64,000 nucleotides of DNA, taken from positions 1 through 64,000 of the forward strand of contig JAJYUH010000009.1 of the NCBI GenBank assembly GCA_021792635.1. The letters run 5' to 3'. The notes under the pieces were generated by a model that was given only the letters and a program-made list of their open reading frames with translations, was not told where the DNA came from and did no database searches. The translations under genes were made by a program, and so were the position numbers. Below, one piece after another: positions 17,958 to 27,430 of the stretch (its first letter is position 1; each line of letters opens with the position of its first letter). This DNA comes from Natronospirales bacterium (GTDB taxonomy: Bacteria; Pseudomonadota; Gammaproteobacteria; Natronospirales; REEB76).

Positions 17958-18446
17958 TTATTTGGCGGGATCGGAATCCCGGAGTACCGCTTCGGTCTGG
18001 GCGCGACGAAAATCATCCAGGCGCTTGCGGATATCGGCATACTTGTTGCCGAGTATGGCGGCGGCGAGCAACGCGGCGTTCACCGCGCCCGCTTCACCGA
18101 TGGCGAGCGTGCCCACGGGCACCCCGGCCGGCATCTGCACCATGGACAGCAGCGAATCAATGCCTTTGAGCGACCTGGACATCACCGGCACGCCGAGTAC
18201 CGGCAGCGGGGTTTTGGCGGCGGCCATGCCGGGCAGGTGCGCGGCACCCCCGGCACCGGCAATGATGACCTCCAGGCCGCGGGCGGCTGCGGAAGTGCAG
18301 TAGTCGAACAGGAGGTCCGGGGTGCGATGGGCCGAAACCACGCGCTGCTCGTGGGGAATACCCAACTGATCGAGGGTTTTGGCCGTGTGTTCCAGGGTAT
18401 CCCAGTCGGACTTGGAACCCATGATGACGCCGACGAGTGCTTTCAT
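17958..18446 (-). CDS. purE: N5-CAIR mutase
   Basis: PurE rearranges N5-CAIR to CAIR. The 162 residues match class I PurE. The family signature [20 protein letters not shown] is at the N-terminus, with SAHRTPD and the [11 protein letters not shown] loop after it. Order on the minus strand is darP, purE, purK. A palindrome with a PurR-like core precedes the gene. Confidence 0.97.
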   Translation of the reverse strand: MKALVGVIMGSKSDWDTLEHTAKTLDQLGIPHEQRVVSAHRTPDLLFDYCTSAAARGLEVIIAGAGGAAHLPGMAAAKTPLPVLGVPVMSRSLKGIDSLLSMVQMPAGVPVGTLAIGEAGAVNAALLAAAILGNKYADIRKRLDDFRRAQTEAVLRDSDPAK

Positions 18447-18478
18447 CGGGACATTTTACCCGTTGCCGGTTGGCACAT

Positions 18479-18488
18479 AAACCGGTTT
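18479..18488. promoter_or_regulatory. Ten-base palindrome upstream of purE
   Basis: AAACCGGTTT is perfectly palindromic, 33 bases before the purE start. It matches the invariant centre of the enterobacterial PurR box (AAnCGnTT) but not the outer bases. No PurR gene is in the window. Confidence 0.3.
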
Positions 18489-18519
18489 GCCGGCGAGGGC
18501 CTGGATATATCCGGTGTGC

Positions 18520-19020
18520 TCAGGTCAGAGTTTGGAGATAGCGGAACAGTTCCCGGGCGCGGCGCGGGGGACGGCCTGCGGCCGCATCCCGGGCGGCCCC
18601 GCGCATCAGGCGGCGCAGATGCTGGTGGTCCGCCCGTGGATTCTGCGTGAGGAATTCACCCAGGGCAGCATCTCCCTCGGCGATGAGCCGGTCGCGCCAG
18701 CGTTCCAGTTGGCGGAAACGCGCCTGGGCCGCCTTGTCGGCGCCCCGCAACTCGTCGAGTTTGAGACGGATGGATTGGGTGTCAGTCTCGCGCATCAGCC
18801 GGCCGATGTACTGGCGCTGGCGTTTCAACGCGCCGTGACTGCCGATACGCCGCGCCTGCTCGACGGCATCCCGCAATTGCTCCGGCAGCGGCAGCGCCGC
18901 GAGCTGGCTTTCCGGCAGCCGCACCAGTTCCTCGCCGAGCTTCTGCAGCGCTTCCACTTCGCGCTTGCGCTGCGATTTGCTGGGCACGCCTGCGCGCGGA
19001 ATGTCGTCATTCAGGTCCAT
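18520..19020 (-). CDS. darP: Ribosome-associated assembly protein DarP (YjgA)
   Basis: A 166-residue basic, helical protein of the DUF615 family. In E. coli, DarP/YjgA associates with 50S precursors and helps late large-subunit assembly. Family features include SKSQRKREVEALQKLGEELV at the N-terminus, RRQ/KRQRQYIGRLMRE in the middle and a C-terminal helical segment with RRARELFRYL. The start at MDLNDDIP (19020) was chosen over an upstream in-frame ATG at 19065, which would overlap the divergent pmbA. Divergence from pmbA is the normal gammaproteobacterial arrangement. Confidence 0.93.
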   Translation of the reverse strand: MDLNDDIPRAGVPSKSQRKREVEALQKLGEELVRLPESQLAALPLPEQLRDAVEQARRIGSHGALKRQRQYIGRLMRETDTQSIRLKLDELRGADKAAQARFRQLERWRDRLIAEGDAALGEFLTQNPRADHQHLRRLMRGAARDAAAGRPPRRARELFRYLQTLT

Positions 19021-19063
19021 GGGTTTACAATGCCCAACCTTTGCCGTTATCTCCCGGAACACC

Positions 19064-20416
19064 ATGCATATCCGTGCCGACCATGATACTACGGGCTATT
19101 CACAAGCCGACCTCGATGGGCTGGTGGAGCATATACTCAAGGAAGCACGCACCCGGGGCGCGAGTCAGGCGGAGGCGGGTGCAAGCATCGAATCGGGCCT
19201 CACGCTGACGGTACGCATGGGTGAGGTGGAGACGCTGGAATACCAGCGCGACCGCGGTCTGGGGGTTACGGTGTACTTCGGTACGCGCAAAGGTTCCGCC
19301 AGCAGCTCGGATCTGTCGCCGGCGGCGATTGCGGAAACGGTGCGTGCCGCCTGCAGCCTTGCACGCTATACCGCGGAGGACAGTTGCGCCGGGCTCGCGG
19401 ATGCCGCGCTCATGGCCAAAGACATTCCTGATCTGGACCTGTGTCACCCCTGGGCGCTGGAACCGGAAGACGCCATTGCCATCGCCAAGAAATGCGAAGA
19501 CACGGCACGCGGCTTCGACAAGCGCATCCGGAACTCCGAGGGGGCGACCGTTACTTCTCATCAGGGACTGCGCGTGTACGGCAACACGCATGGGTTTGTT
19601 GGCGGGTATGCCAGCACCAGCCACAGTCTCGCCTGCGCGGTGGTGGGCCGGGACGACAATGGCATGCAACGCGACTACTGGTACACCACCGCCCGTGATG
19701 CCACGCAACTGGAATCGGCGGAGGCCGTGGGCCGCAGGGCGGCGGAGCGCACCCTGGCGCGTCTCGGCGCCCGCAAGCTCAGTACCCGTCAGGCGCCGGT
19801 GTTGTTCACGCCGGACGTGGCGCGCGGACTGATCGGCCATTTCCTCGGCGCCATCCGCGGCGGCGCCCAATACCGCGAGGCTTCATTCCTGCTGCATGCG
19901 GCGGGCGAAAAACTGTTTCCTGATTTTCTACGGCTCTCCGAGCGGCCGTATATTCCCGGGGCGCTGGGAAGTGCCGCTTTCGACAGTGAGGGCGTGGCCA
20001 CTCGCGACCGCGAACTGGTGGATGGGGGCGTACTGCAGCATTATTTGCTGGATAGCTATTCCGCGCGCAAACTCGGGTTGCAGACCACCGGCCACGCCGG
20101 CGGCGTGCATAACCTCATCGTGGAACCCGGAGAACTGGATTTCACCGGCTTGCTGAAACTGATGCATACCGGCCTCGTGGTCACCGAGCTTATGGGCCAG
20201 GGCGTGAATGGCGTTACCGGCGATTACTCGCGCGGCGCCGCGGGTTTCTGGCTGGAAAAGGGCGAAATCGTCTGCCCCGTGGAAGAGGTAACGATTGCCG
20301 GAAATCTGCGTGCCATGTATCGTGATGTGGCTGCTGTCGGCAAGGATGTGGATCTTCGCGGCAGCGTACGCACCGGATCAATACTGATGGGGCCGATGAC
20401 CATCGCAGGTCAGTGA
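19064..20416 (+). CDS. pmbA: PmbA/TldE metalloprotease subunit
   Basis: Partner of TldD in the TldD/E peptidase. The 450 residues match PmbA. Readable family segments are EVETLEYQRDRGLGVTVYFG and SVRTGSILMGPMTI at the end. It lacks the HExxH-type zinc motif, as expected for TldE, since zinc is held by TldD. MHIRADHD at 19064 was chosen over 18965 because the upstream extension overlaps darP. Lies 43 bases from divergent darP. Confidence 0.96.
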   Translation: MHIRADHDTTGYSQADLDGLVEHILKEARTRGASQAEAGASIESGLTLTVRMGEVETLEYQRDRGLGVTVYFGTRKGSASSSDLSPAAIAETVRAACSLARYTAEDSCAGLADAALMAKDIPDLDLCHPWALEPEDAIAIAKKCEDTARGFDKRIRNSEGATVTSHQGLRVYGNTHGFVGGYASTSHSLACAVVGRDDNGMQRDYWYTTARDATQLESAEAVGRRAAERTLARLGARKLSTRQAPVLFTPDVARGLIGHFLGAIRGGAQYREASFLLHAAGEKLFPDFLRLSERPYIPGALGSAAFDSEGVATRDRELVDGGVLQHYLLDSYSARKLGLQTTGHAGGVHNLIVEPGELDFTGLLKLMHTGLVVTELMGQGVNGVTGDYSRGAAGFWLEKGEIVCPVEEVTIAGNLRAMYRDVAAVGKDVDLRGSVRTGSILMGPMTIAGQ

Positions 20417-20480
20417 ACAATAGGGTGTTTTGTCTGAACCCGTCTGACGCGGCGCCTGAACGTTTTCACGGGGAGTCCGT

Positions 20481-21329
20481 ATGACATTCGCCATCATCGT
20501 GCACGGCGGTGCGGGGGCGGTCGCGCCCCAGAGCCTGGATGCGCGCAAGCAAGGCTGCCGTGCGGCCGCGGAAGCGGGTCATGTCATTCTCAAAAGAGGC
20601 GGCAACGCGCTGGACGCGGTGGAAGCGGCGGCGGTGGTGCTGGAAAACAACCCGCTATTCAATGCCGGCAAGGGTTCCACATTGAACTGCGAAGGCCGGG
20701 TGGAAACCGATGCGGCCGTCATGGACGGCGCCACATTACGGGCCGGCGCGGTCGCGGCGGTGAGCGGCATCCGCAATCCCATCCGGCTGGCGCGCAAAGT
20801 GATGGAAGCGAGCCCGCACATCCTGCTGGCGGGTGCGGGCGCGGCGCGCTTCGCCCGGGAACAGGGGATCGAACTCTGCGATCCCGCGGAGCTTGTGGTT
20901 CCCGCGCAGCAGCAGCACTGGCAGCGCGAGCATGGCACCGTGGGTGCGGTGGCGCTGGATGCGCACGGTCATCTTGCGGCCGCCACCTCCACCGGCGGTA
21001 TTTTCAACAAGCTGCCGGGCCGCGTGGGCGACACGCCGCTCATCGGTTGCGGCACCTATGCCGACGGCTGTGCCGCCGTGTCCTGCACCGGCAAGGGCGA
21101 GGACATTATCCGTGTGACCCTCGCCCGTCATGCGGCCTGGCTGCTGGAGCAGGGTGTCGAAGCCGGGGCCGCGGCGGAACAGGCCATGCGGCATTTTGCC
21201 AAGCGCACGCACAGTCAGGCCGGCATCATTCTGGTGGACCGTGGCGGTCATGTGGGGTATGCACACAACACGCCAAATATGCCCATCTGTGGCCTGACCC
21301 CCGAGGGCCGGCTGCTTTGGGAAGCTTGA
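20481..21329 (+). CDS. iaaA: Isoaspartyl peptidase / L-asparaginase (Ntn hydrolase)
   Basis: Plant-type asparaginase of 282 residues, made as a precursor that cleaves itself. The N-terminus IIVHGGAGAV and the nucleophile site HGTVGAVALD (Thr near residue 155) are clear, followed by AATSTGGIFNKLPGRVGD and the substrate loop GCGTYADG. It removes isoaspartyl residues from dipeptides and can hydrolyse asparagine. A GGGAG ribosome site precedes the ATG. It is somewhat shorter than E. coli IaaA (321), mostly in the linker before the Thr. Confidence 0.93.
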   Translation: MTFAIIVHGGAGAVAPQSLDARKQGCRAAAEAGHVILKRGGNALDAVEAAAVVLENNPLFNAGKGSTLNCEGRVETDAAVMDGATLRAGAVAAVSGIRNPIRLARKVMEASPHILLAGAGAARFAREQGIELCDPAELVVPAQQQHWQREHGTVGAVALDAHGHLAAATSTGGIFNKLPGRVGDTPLIGCGTYADGCAAVSCTGKGEDIIRVTLARHAAWLLEQGVEAGAAAEQAMRHFAKRTHSQAGIILVDRGGHVGYAHNTPNMPICGLTPEGRLLWEA

Positions 21330-21493
21330 GGGCGCCCGTTACCGCGGCAGGTGTACCGGGGGCTGCAATTCTCGCAGAATTCACTACACTGAGCAGGCTT
21401 TCCCGGAGCGCCGCCGCTGGAATTTCCCGCCACGACGCCGGTTAAACGCACTTACATAATCCCGCCCCGCCCACCCGGTCCGGAGGAATAAAC

Positions 21494-24400
21494 ATGCGTC
21501 ACACCCGTCATTTCCTGATTCTGGCGTTTGTCCTGGCGCTGCTGGTGCCGGGTTTTGCCGCCGCCGGCAAGTCCCACGGCGATCCGTATTTCCGTGCGCT
21601 CCACTGGCGGCTCATCGGTCCGTTCCGTGGCGGCCGCTCCGTTGCTGTGGCCGGGGTGGCGAGTGAGCCGCGCACCTTCTATTTCGGCGGGGCCGCCGGC
21701 GGGGTATGGAAGAGCACCGACGGCGGTATTTCCTGGCGCAACGTTTCCGACAAGTTCTTCAAGACCGCGCCGGTGGGGGCGCTGGCGGTGGCGCCCTCGG
21801 ATCCCAACGTGATCTATGCCGGCATGGGCGAGTCTTTCATCCGCGGCGACATGATGACCGGCGACGGCATCTACAAATCCACCGACGCGGGCAAGACTTG
21901 GCAGCACATGGGCCTCTCCGATACCCATGTAATCAGCGAAATCGCGGTGGACCCGCGCAATGCGGAGGTGGTGTACGTGGCGGCGCTGGGCCATGTTTTC
22001 GGTCCCAACCCCGAGCGCGGCGTGTACAAATCCAGCGACGGCGGGCGCACCTGGAAGCGGGTGTTGTACCGGGATGAAAACACCGGCGCGGTGGATATCA
22101 GCATTGATCCGCACAACCCGCGCATCCTGTTCGCCTCCCTGTGGCAGGCGTACCGCAAACCCTGGGTCATGTCGAGCGGCGGACCGGGCAGCGGTCTGTA
22201 CCGATCCACCGACGGCGGCGACACTTGGACCAACATCTCCGATCATCCGGGTCTGCCCGCGGGTATCCTCGGCAAGATCGGCGTGTCCGTGTCCGGCGCC
22301 GATCCGAACCGTGTGTATGCCATCATCGAGGCGAAGAACGGCGGCGTGTTCCGCTCCGACGATGACGGCGCCACCTGGCAGCGCTTGTACCACCAATCGG
22401 AGCTGACGCAGCGCGCCTGGTACTACATGCGCATCTACGCCGATCCCCGGAACAAGGATGTGGTGTACGCGCCGGAAGTGGACGGGCTGTTCAAGTCCGT
22501 GGACGGCGGCAAAACCTTCAAGCCGCTCGCGACTCCCCACGGCGACAACCACGTGCTGTGGATCAATCCCGAGCATCCCGGGATCATGGTGGAGGGCAAC
22601 GACGGTGGCGCCACCGTCAGCTATGACGGCGGACATACCTGGAGCAGCGAGAACAACCAGCCCACCGCGCAGATCTACCACGTGACTGTGGATAACCAAT
22701 TCCCGTATCACATCTACGGCGCCCAGCAGGACAACTCCACCATTGATATTGCGAGCCGCAGCGACGGCCCGGGTATCGGTGTGCGCGACTGGCAGCCGTC
22801 CGCGGGCGGCGAGAGCGGCTGGGTGGTGCCGAGCCCGTCGAATCCCTGCGTGGTGTACGGCGGCGGCTACAGCGGACTGCTGGAGCGGCTCAACCACTGC
22901 ACCCATCAGGTGCGGCTGCTGGATCCCTGGCCGGACAATCCCATGGGCCACGGCGCGGCGCACCTCAAGGAGCGTTTCCAGTGGACCTATCCGATCCTGG
23001 TTCCCGCCGACCAGCCGCACACGATTTATGTCGGTTCGCAATACGTGCTCAAGAGTACCAACGACGGCATGAGCTGGCAGCGCGTGAGTCCCGATCTAAC
23101 ACGTAACGACAAGGCGAAGCAGGCTCCCTCCGGCGGGCCCATCACCAAGGACAATACTGCCGTCGAATACTACGACACGGTGTTCGCACTGGCGGAGTCC
23201 CCGGTGAAGGCGGGCGTACTGTGGGCAGGCTCCGACGACGGCCTGGTGCATGTGTCGCGCGATGACGGTATTCACTGGGAGAATGTCACGCCCAGGGGTC
23301 TGCCCGAGTGGGCCACCGTTGCCATCATCGAACCCTCGCACTTTGCGGCCGGGGCGGCGTATCTCGCGGCCTACAACTACCGGCTGGATGATTTCCATCC
23401 CTATCTGTTCAAGACCGGCAATTACGGCCGCAGCTGGCAGGCCATAGACAACGGCATCCCGGCGGACGAGCCCAGCTTCGTAATCCGCGAGGATACGCAG
23501 GATCCCAATCTATTGTTCGCCGGCACCCAGCGCAGCGTGTATGTATCCTTCGATGACGGCGCGCACTGGCAGTCACTGGCCTTGAACCTGCCGGCGGTAC
23601 CGGTGTTCGACATGGCGATCCAGCCGCAGGCGGATGACCTGGTGCTTGCCACCCACGGCCGTGCCTTCTGGGCGCTGGACGATCTGGGCTTCCTGCGTCA
23701 GCTCACGGCAGCCGTGCGTCGCGGCGGCACGCATCTCTTCCGGCCCGAGCACACTTATCTGTTGCCGGGCTTCGACTTCGGCGGCCATCCGGCGAACGAG
23801 GGTCAGAATCCGCCGGACGGTGCGGTGATCTATTACCACCTCCAGTCGGCACCGGCCAAGGATGCGGCGATCACCCTCAGCATTCTGGGAGCAGATGGCA
23901 AAGTGATCCGCAGCTTCAGCAGCCGACCCAAGAAACCGGCCGAAGCCAAAGCAGGCTTCCACGGCAAGGCCAAGCCGGCGCCCGACCAGTTGTCGGCCAA
24001 GGCCGGAATGAACCGCTTCGTGTGGAACCTGCGCTATGCGGACGCGACGAAAGTGCCGGGCGCGGTGCTGTGGTTCGGCAACATGCAGGGTGCGAAGGTG
24101 CTGCCCGGCACGTACACCCTGAAGCTCACGGCCGACGCTCACAGTTACCGCCAGCCGCTCATGGTGCTGAATGATCCGCGTTCGAAACTCAGTGCGGCGG
24201 ATCTGGCGGCCCGCGAAACTCTGCTGCACAGGATACACGCGAAGCTCGATGCCACCGATAAGGCCATCAACAGCCTGCGCAGCCTGCGTGCGCAGATCAA
24301 CGGGCTCAAGAAGCGCTACGCCTCCGCGTCGCGGGGCAAGGCACTCGCCGAAGACACCAAGCCGCTGCTGGCGGAGCTCGACGATATCGAGGCGGCGCTG

Positions 24401-24658
24401 ATCCAAAGCAAGGCACATGCCAGCGAGGATGTGCTGAATTACCCGATCCGCCTCAACAACAAGCTGGCGGCCCTGTTCACCACCGTGGAAGTGAGCAATT
24501 CGCGGCCCACCGCGCAGGACTACGGGGTGTTCCGGGAACTCTCGACGCAAGTGGACGCCCAGCTTGCCCGCTGGCAGCGGGTGCAGGGCAGCGCGCTGCC
24601 GGGACTGAATGCAAAGATCAAGGCACTGGATTTGCCGGCGCTGTATGTGGAGCCGTGA
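21494..24658 (+). CDS. Exported sortilin/VPS10-like beta-propeller protein
   Basis: A 1054-residue exported protein with a signal peptide (FLILAFVLALLVPGFAAA). Around eleven Asp-box turns of the SxDxGxTW type are visible, for example STDGGISW, STDAGKTW, SSDGGRTW, SYDGGHTW and SFDDGAHW. They make two sortilin-like propellers over about residues 30-730. The opening WRLIGPFRGGRSVAVAGV is characteristic of a large family annotated as VPS10-domain or glycosyl hydrolase. A beta domain follows, then a helical C-terminal part (LRSLRAQINGLKKRYASAS). No catalytic residue can be named. An ideal GGAGGAATAAAC ribosome site precedes the ATG. Confidence 0.85.
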   Translation: MRHTRHFLILAFVLALLVPGFAAAGKSHGDPYFRALHWRLIGPFRGGRSVAVAGVASEPRTFYFGGAAGGVWKSTDGGISWRNVSDKFFKTAPVGALAVAPSDPNVIYAGMGESFIRGDMMTGDGIYKSTDAGKTWQHMGLSDTHVISEIAVDPRNAEVVYVAALGHVFGPNPERGVYKSSDGGRTWKRVLYRDENTGAVDISIDPHNPRILFASLWQAYRKPWVMSSGGPGSGLYRSTDGGDTWTNISDHPGLPAGILGKIGVSVSGADPNRVYAIIEAKNGGVFRSDDDGATWQRLYHQSELTQRAWYYMRIYADPRNKDVVYAPEVDGLFKSVDGGKTFKPLATPHGDNHVLWINPEHPGIMVEGNDGGATVSYDGGHTWSSENNQPTAQIYHVTVDNQFPYHIYGAQQDNSTIDIASRSDGPGIGVRDWQPSAGGESGWVVPSPSNPCVVYGGGYSGLLERLNHCTHQVRLLDPWPDNPMGHGAAHLKERFQWTYPILVPADQPHTIYVGSQYVLKSTNDGMSWQRVSPDLTRNDKAKQAPSGGPITKDNTAVEYYDTVFALAESPVKAGVLWAGSDDGLVHVSRDDGIHWENVTPRGLPEWATVAIIEPSHFAAGAAYLAAYNYRLDDFHPYLFKTGNYGRSWQAIDNGIPADEPSFVIREDTQDPNLLFAGTQRSVYVSFDDGAHWQSLALNLPAVPVFDMAIQPQADDLVLATHGRAFWALDDLGFLRQLTAAVRRGGTHLFRPEHTYLLPGFDFGGHPANEGQNPPDGAVIYYHLQSAPAKDAAITLSILGADGKVIRSFSSRPKKPAEAKAGFHGKAKPAPDQLSAKAGMNRFVWNLRYADATKVPGAVLWFGNMQGAKVLPGTYTLKLTADAHSYRQPLMVLNDPRSKLSAADLAARETLLHRIHAKLDATDKAINSLRSLRAQINGLKKRYASASRGKALAEDTKPLLAELDDIEAALIQSKAHASEDVLNYPIRLNNKLAALFTTVEVSNSRPTAQDYGVFRELSTQVDAQLARWQRVQGSALPGLNAKIKALDLPALYVEP

Positions 24659-24768
24659 ACGACATATGCCGCTGCCGTCACCGGCTGCCGGATAATTGAG
24701 GTGGGCTCGAACCTGGCTTTTGTGCGGGAGCCGGAGTAACGATGCGCGCTCCTGTGGCTACGTCAGGA

Positions 24769-25224
24769 TCAATAGGGTGTGCCGTCCTTGTGAACGTAGC
24801 CGGGTGAACCACTGCGGATCGCAAGATCAATGTCCGGATAGTCAACGGCACTGCCCGCTGGATCGCGCGTGCCGATTTCGAGAATGACTGCTTCGGTTTT
24901 GCCGCGATTCTGCAGGTGATGACCATCGGCATCTCCTGCCTTGAAGCCGGCGCAGTCCCCGGCATGCAGCACCTCTTCACCGGCGCCGGTGACGAGTGCC
25001 ACTTCACCCTCGAGCACATAGATGAACTCATCTTCGCTGGCATGCCAGTGGCGCTGGCTGGACCAGCCGCCGGTGGGCAGGCGCAGCAGATTGACGCCGA
25101 ACTGCGTGAGTCCCGCCGCATCCCCCAGTCGCCAGCGCCGCCGCCCGCGACAGGGCTCATCGTAGGGTGCCGGATAGCGGCTGCCGTGCCGGGCGGGTGC
25201 GATTTCGGTCGTGATCTTTTTCAT
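24769..25224 (-). CDS. Cupin domain protein
   Basis: A 151-residue single-domain cupin. The two metal motifs are present: HWHASEDEFIYVLEGEVAL (His, His, Glu) and, after DCAGFKAGDAD, GHHLQN with the late His. Members bind Fe, Mn or Zn and include sugar isomerases, dioxygenases and storage proteins; the substrate here is unknown. The ATG at 25224 has GAGGAG six bases upstream and was chosen over a GTG two codons earlier. Convergent with the propeller gene. Confidence 0.85.
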   Translation of the reverse strand: MKKITTEIAPARHGSRYPAPYDEPCRGRRRWRLGDAAGLTQFGVNLLRLPTGGWSSQRHWHASEDEFIYVLEGEVALVTGAGEEVLHAGDCAGFKAGDADGHHLQNRGKTEAVILEIGTRDPAGSAVDYPDIDLAIRSGSPGYVHKDGTPY

Positions 25225-25335
25225 GCGCACTCCTCAAGATATGGAACTGACCAATAGGCATTTCAGGCGACGAGACCGTTACACATATCAGCATATCCCC
25301 CGTACCGTTTATGGGTTCCTGAACGGAAATTTGCA

Positions 25336-27246
25336 TTATATCCGGCTGCATCCGGGTTGCCCCAATTTGCGTGTCAGATTCCGGAAAGCCGTACTCTTGC
25401 ACAACGGATGCAGACTCGGCCAGACACTGATGAAGGGTATCAGGATACTGATACTCCGGCTGTTCACGGCGGCTGACAGCGTGGCGATGGCTTTATCCTG
25501 GTCACCCAGGTGCATGTAGGCATCGGCCATCAATACCGGTGTCAGTCCGTTTGCCGGGGCCTGGGCCGCCTGCCGGAGGTACCAATGGAAATAATTCACC
25601 AGTGCCGAACGGCTCCTGGCCCGCACGCTGGCGATCTCTGCCGCGTTGGCATGCAGGTAGCGCATCTCCGCAGCTGCCTTGTGCACCGCTTCCGCATAAC
25701 TGCCCCCACCCAGCAGGCTGAGTACCAGAATATGCAGCGGCAGCGGGTTGGGTCCGTTCAACATCATGTTCGATTCGGCGTAGCGCACCGCCTGGCGGTA
25801 GCGGCGTGCCAGATAGAAGTACAGCGCGGATTTGCGCGACAGGCGCACCGCCACAGGGTCGAGCTTGCCCGCAAGTTCCAGTGCGCTCTTTGTTTCCCGC
25901 ATTCGGTCACTGGCGGCCAGATAGCCGGCATAAGCCTGCCAGGCACGGCCGTTACCGGGGTTGAGGCGCAGTGCCTGGTTGAGCTCGGAACGCGCGGTGC
26001 TCAGGTTCCAGTCGTAGAACAGCGCCAGTTGTCCACGAGCCAGGTGGGCCTGGGCCGAGTATTGATTCAGGCCGGCTCCCCGCTGGAGCAGCCGGCGCGC
26101 TTGTGCCAAATGCTGCGGGGTGAGGCCGGGGGTGGCCAGCAGCGCTTCGGCCGTGCACACGTACGCGGCCGCGAATTCCGGGTCCAGCGAAAATGCCTGA
26201 CGGCAGTAGTCGTAGGCCTGCCCGGGCCTGCGCTGTGAGAGCTGGTAGCGTCCAAGCTCGAAGGCCAGTGCCGCCTTGCCGCTGACGGTGAAATCCGCCG
26301 GTTTGATGCTGGCGCCCGGGCTGAGCCGGCCTGCCACGTGGGTGGCGATGCGGATGAGGAGTGCCTGGTAAGCGGGTCTGCTGAAATCGGCGCCCAGCCG
26401 GTATTCCTGGCCCCACACATAGCTCTGGTCCGACACACGGATGAGTCGCGCGGAGATGTGCAGGCTCTGTCGGTTCTCTCCGACCGAGCCTTCCAGCACG
26501 TAATCAGCCCCCAGGGCGTGGCCGATACGCTTGATGGTGTAGGCGTCACCGGCGTAATGCATGGCTGAGGTGTTGGCGATTACCGCCAGCCGGCCGGGGG
26601 AGATGGGTCCGAGCAGGTCCAGGATGCGGTTGGCGATGGAAATGCCGAATACCCCGAGGTCCCGGTGGGTGGAGACATTGGTGAATGGCAGTACGGCGAT
26701 AGTGATGCGTCGCGGCGTGTGACCGGTCGCGGCCCACGGATGGAAGCGCGATACCAGCAGAACGGATACCAGCACCACGATCAGGACTGCTGCGGCACCG
26801 GCCGGCACGGCCCGGAGGAGTCTCGCACGCCGCCCGGCGGCGGGCATCGCCGTGTTCTGATTGGGAACCGCAGTGACAGTGGGCAGGGAGGTACGGCTGG
26901 ATTCCACCGGGCTCACAGGATGCACAAACTTGTAGCCGCGCCGTGCAATGGTCTGGACGTAGCGCGTGCCGTCCGCCCCGTCATTCAACGCCATGCGCAA
27001 CTGCCGCACGCAGGCGCTGATACCCTCTTCGAACTCGACGACGATATTGTCTTTCCACAGGTGGGCGCGGATCTCCTCGCGCGACACGGTGGTGCCCGCA
27101 TGACGCAGCAGCAGGTCCAGCAGTTTTGCCACCTGCGGACGCAACTGCACCGTTTTGTGTCCGTCAAAGAGCTCACCGCTGTCCGGTGAGAACCGGAACG
27201 CGCCAAACAAATAGCCGGTGTGCGGACTGTCAGCTGCGGAATTCAT
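25336..27246 (-). CDS. CadC-like membrane-anchored winged-helix regulator with TPRs
   Basis: A 636-residue one-component regulator. Residues 12-110 form an OmpR-type winged helix (LRPQVAKLLDLLLRHAGTTV, then VQTIARRGYKFVHP). One membrane span lies at about 147-167 (VPAGAAAVLIVVLVSVLLV). The outer part begins with a TolB-N/FlgO-like domain (IAVLPFTNVS, ADYVLEGSV, YVWGQEYR) and continues as TPR helices. In CadC-type proteins the periplasmic part senses a signal and the cytoplasmic head binds DNA directly. Target and signal are unknown; the Sel1-repeat gene upstream on the same strand is the nearest candidate. Confidence 0.85.
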   Translation of the reverse strand: MNSAADSPHTGYLFGAFRFSPDSGELFDGHKTVQLRPQVAKLLDLLLRHAGTTVSREEIRAHLWKDNIVVEFEEGISACVRQLRMALNDGADGTRYVQTIARRGYKFVHPVSPVESSRTSLPTVTAVPNQNTAMPAAGRRARLLRAVPAGAAAVLIVVLVSVLLVSRFHPWAATGHTPRRITIAVLPFTNVSTHRDLGVFGISIANRILDLLGPISPGRLAVIANTSAMHYAGDAYTIKRIGHALGADYVLEGSVGENRQSLHISARLIRVSDQSYVWGQEYRLGADFSRPAYQALLIRIATHVAGRLSPGASIKPADFTVSGKAALAFELGRYQLSQRRPGQAYDYCRQAFSLDPEFAAAYVCTAEALLATPGLTPQHLAQARRLLQRGAGLNQYSAQAHLARGQLALFYDWNLSTARSELNQALRLNPGNGRAWQAYAGYLAASDRMRETKSALELAGKLDPVAVRLSRKSALYFYLARRYRQAVRYAESNMMLNGPNPLPLHILVLSLLGGGSYAEAVHKAAAEMRYLHANAAEIASVRARSRSALVNYFHWYLRQAAQAPANGLTPVLMADAYMHLGDQDKAIATLSAAVNSRSISILIPFISVWPSLHPLCKSTAFRNLTRKLGQPGCSRI

Positions 27247-27430
27247 GATGGCGCACAGGCGGTAGTGGATGCGCGGGGACGGCTGGAGGCGGGGGGTTCA
27301 TCAAGTGCATCATGGCCCTACCTGGGCGGGATTGCGCCGCGATGCCGGGGCCGTATCCGGCCGCCGGCAAGCGATCCCGCTGGTATGGACGGAGCCGCGT
27401 CACGGCGGCGTTGCCGCCCACCGCAACCGA

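Noticed and set aside
16835-18169. Plus-strand frame (444 codons) opposite purK and purE
   Set aside because: Covers two essential genes on the other strand and has no family resemblance.
21452-23041. Minus-strand frame (529 codons) opposite the sortilin-like gene
   Set aside because: Antisense of repeated Asp-box codons; no independent features.
24690-24725. tRNA-like T-arm (AGGTTCGAGCCC on the minus strand)
   Set aside because: The flanking five-base stem does not pair and no anticodon arm or acceptor stem fits.
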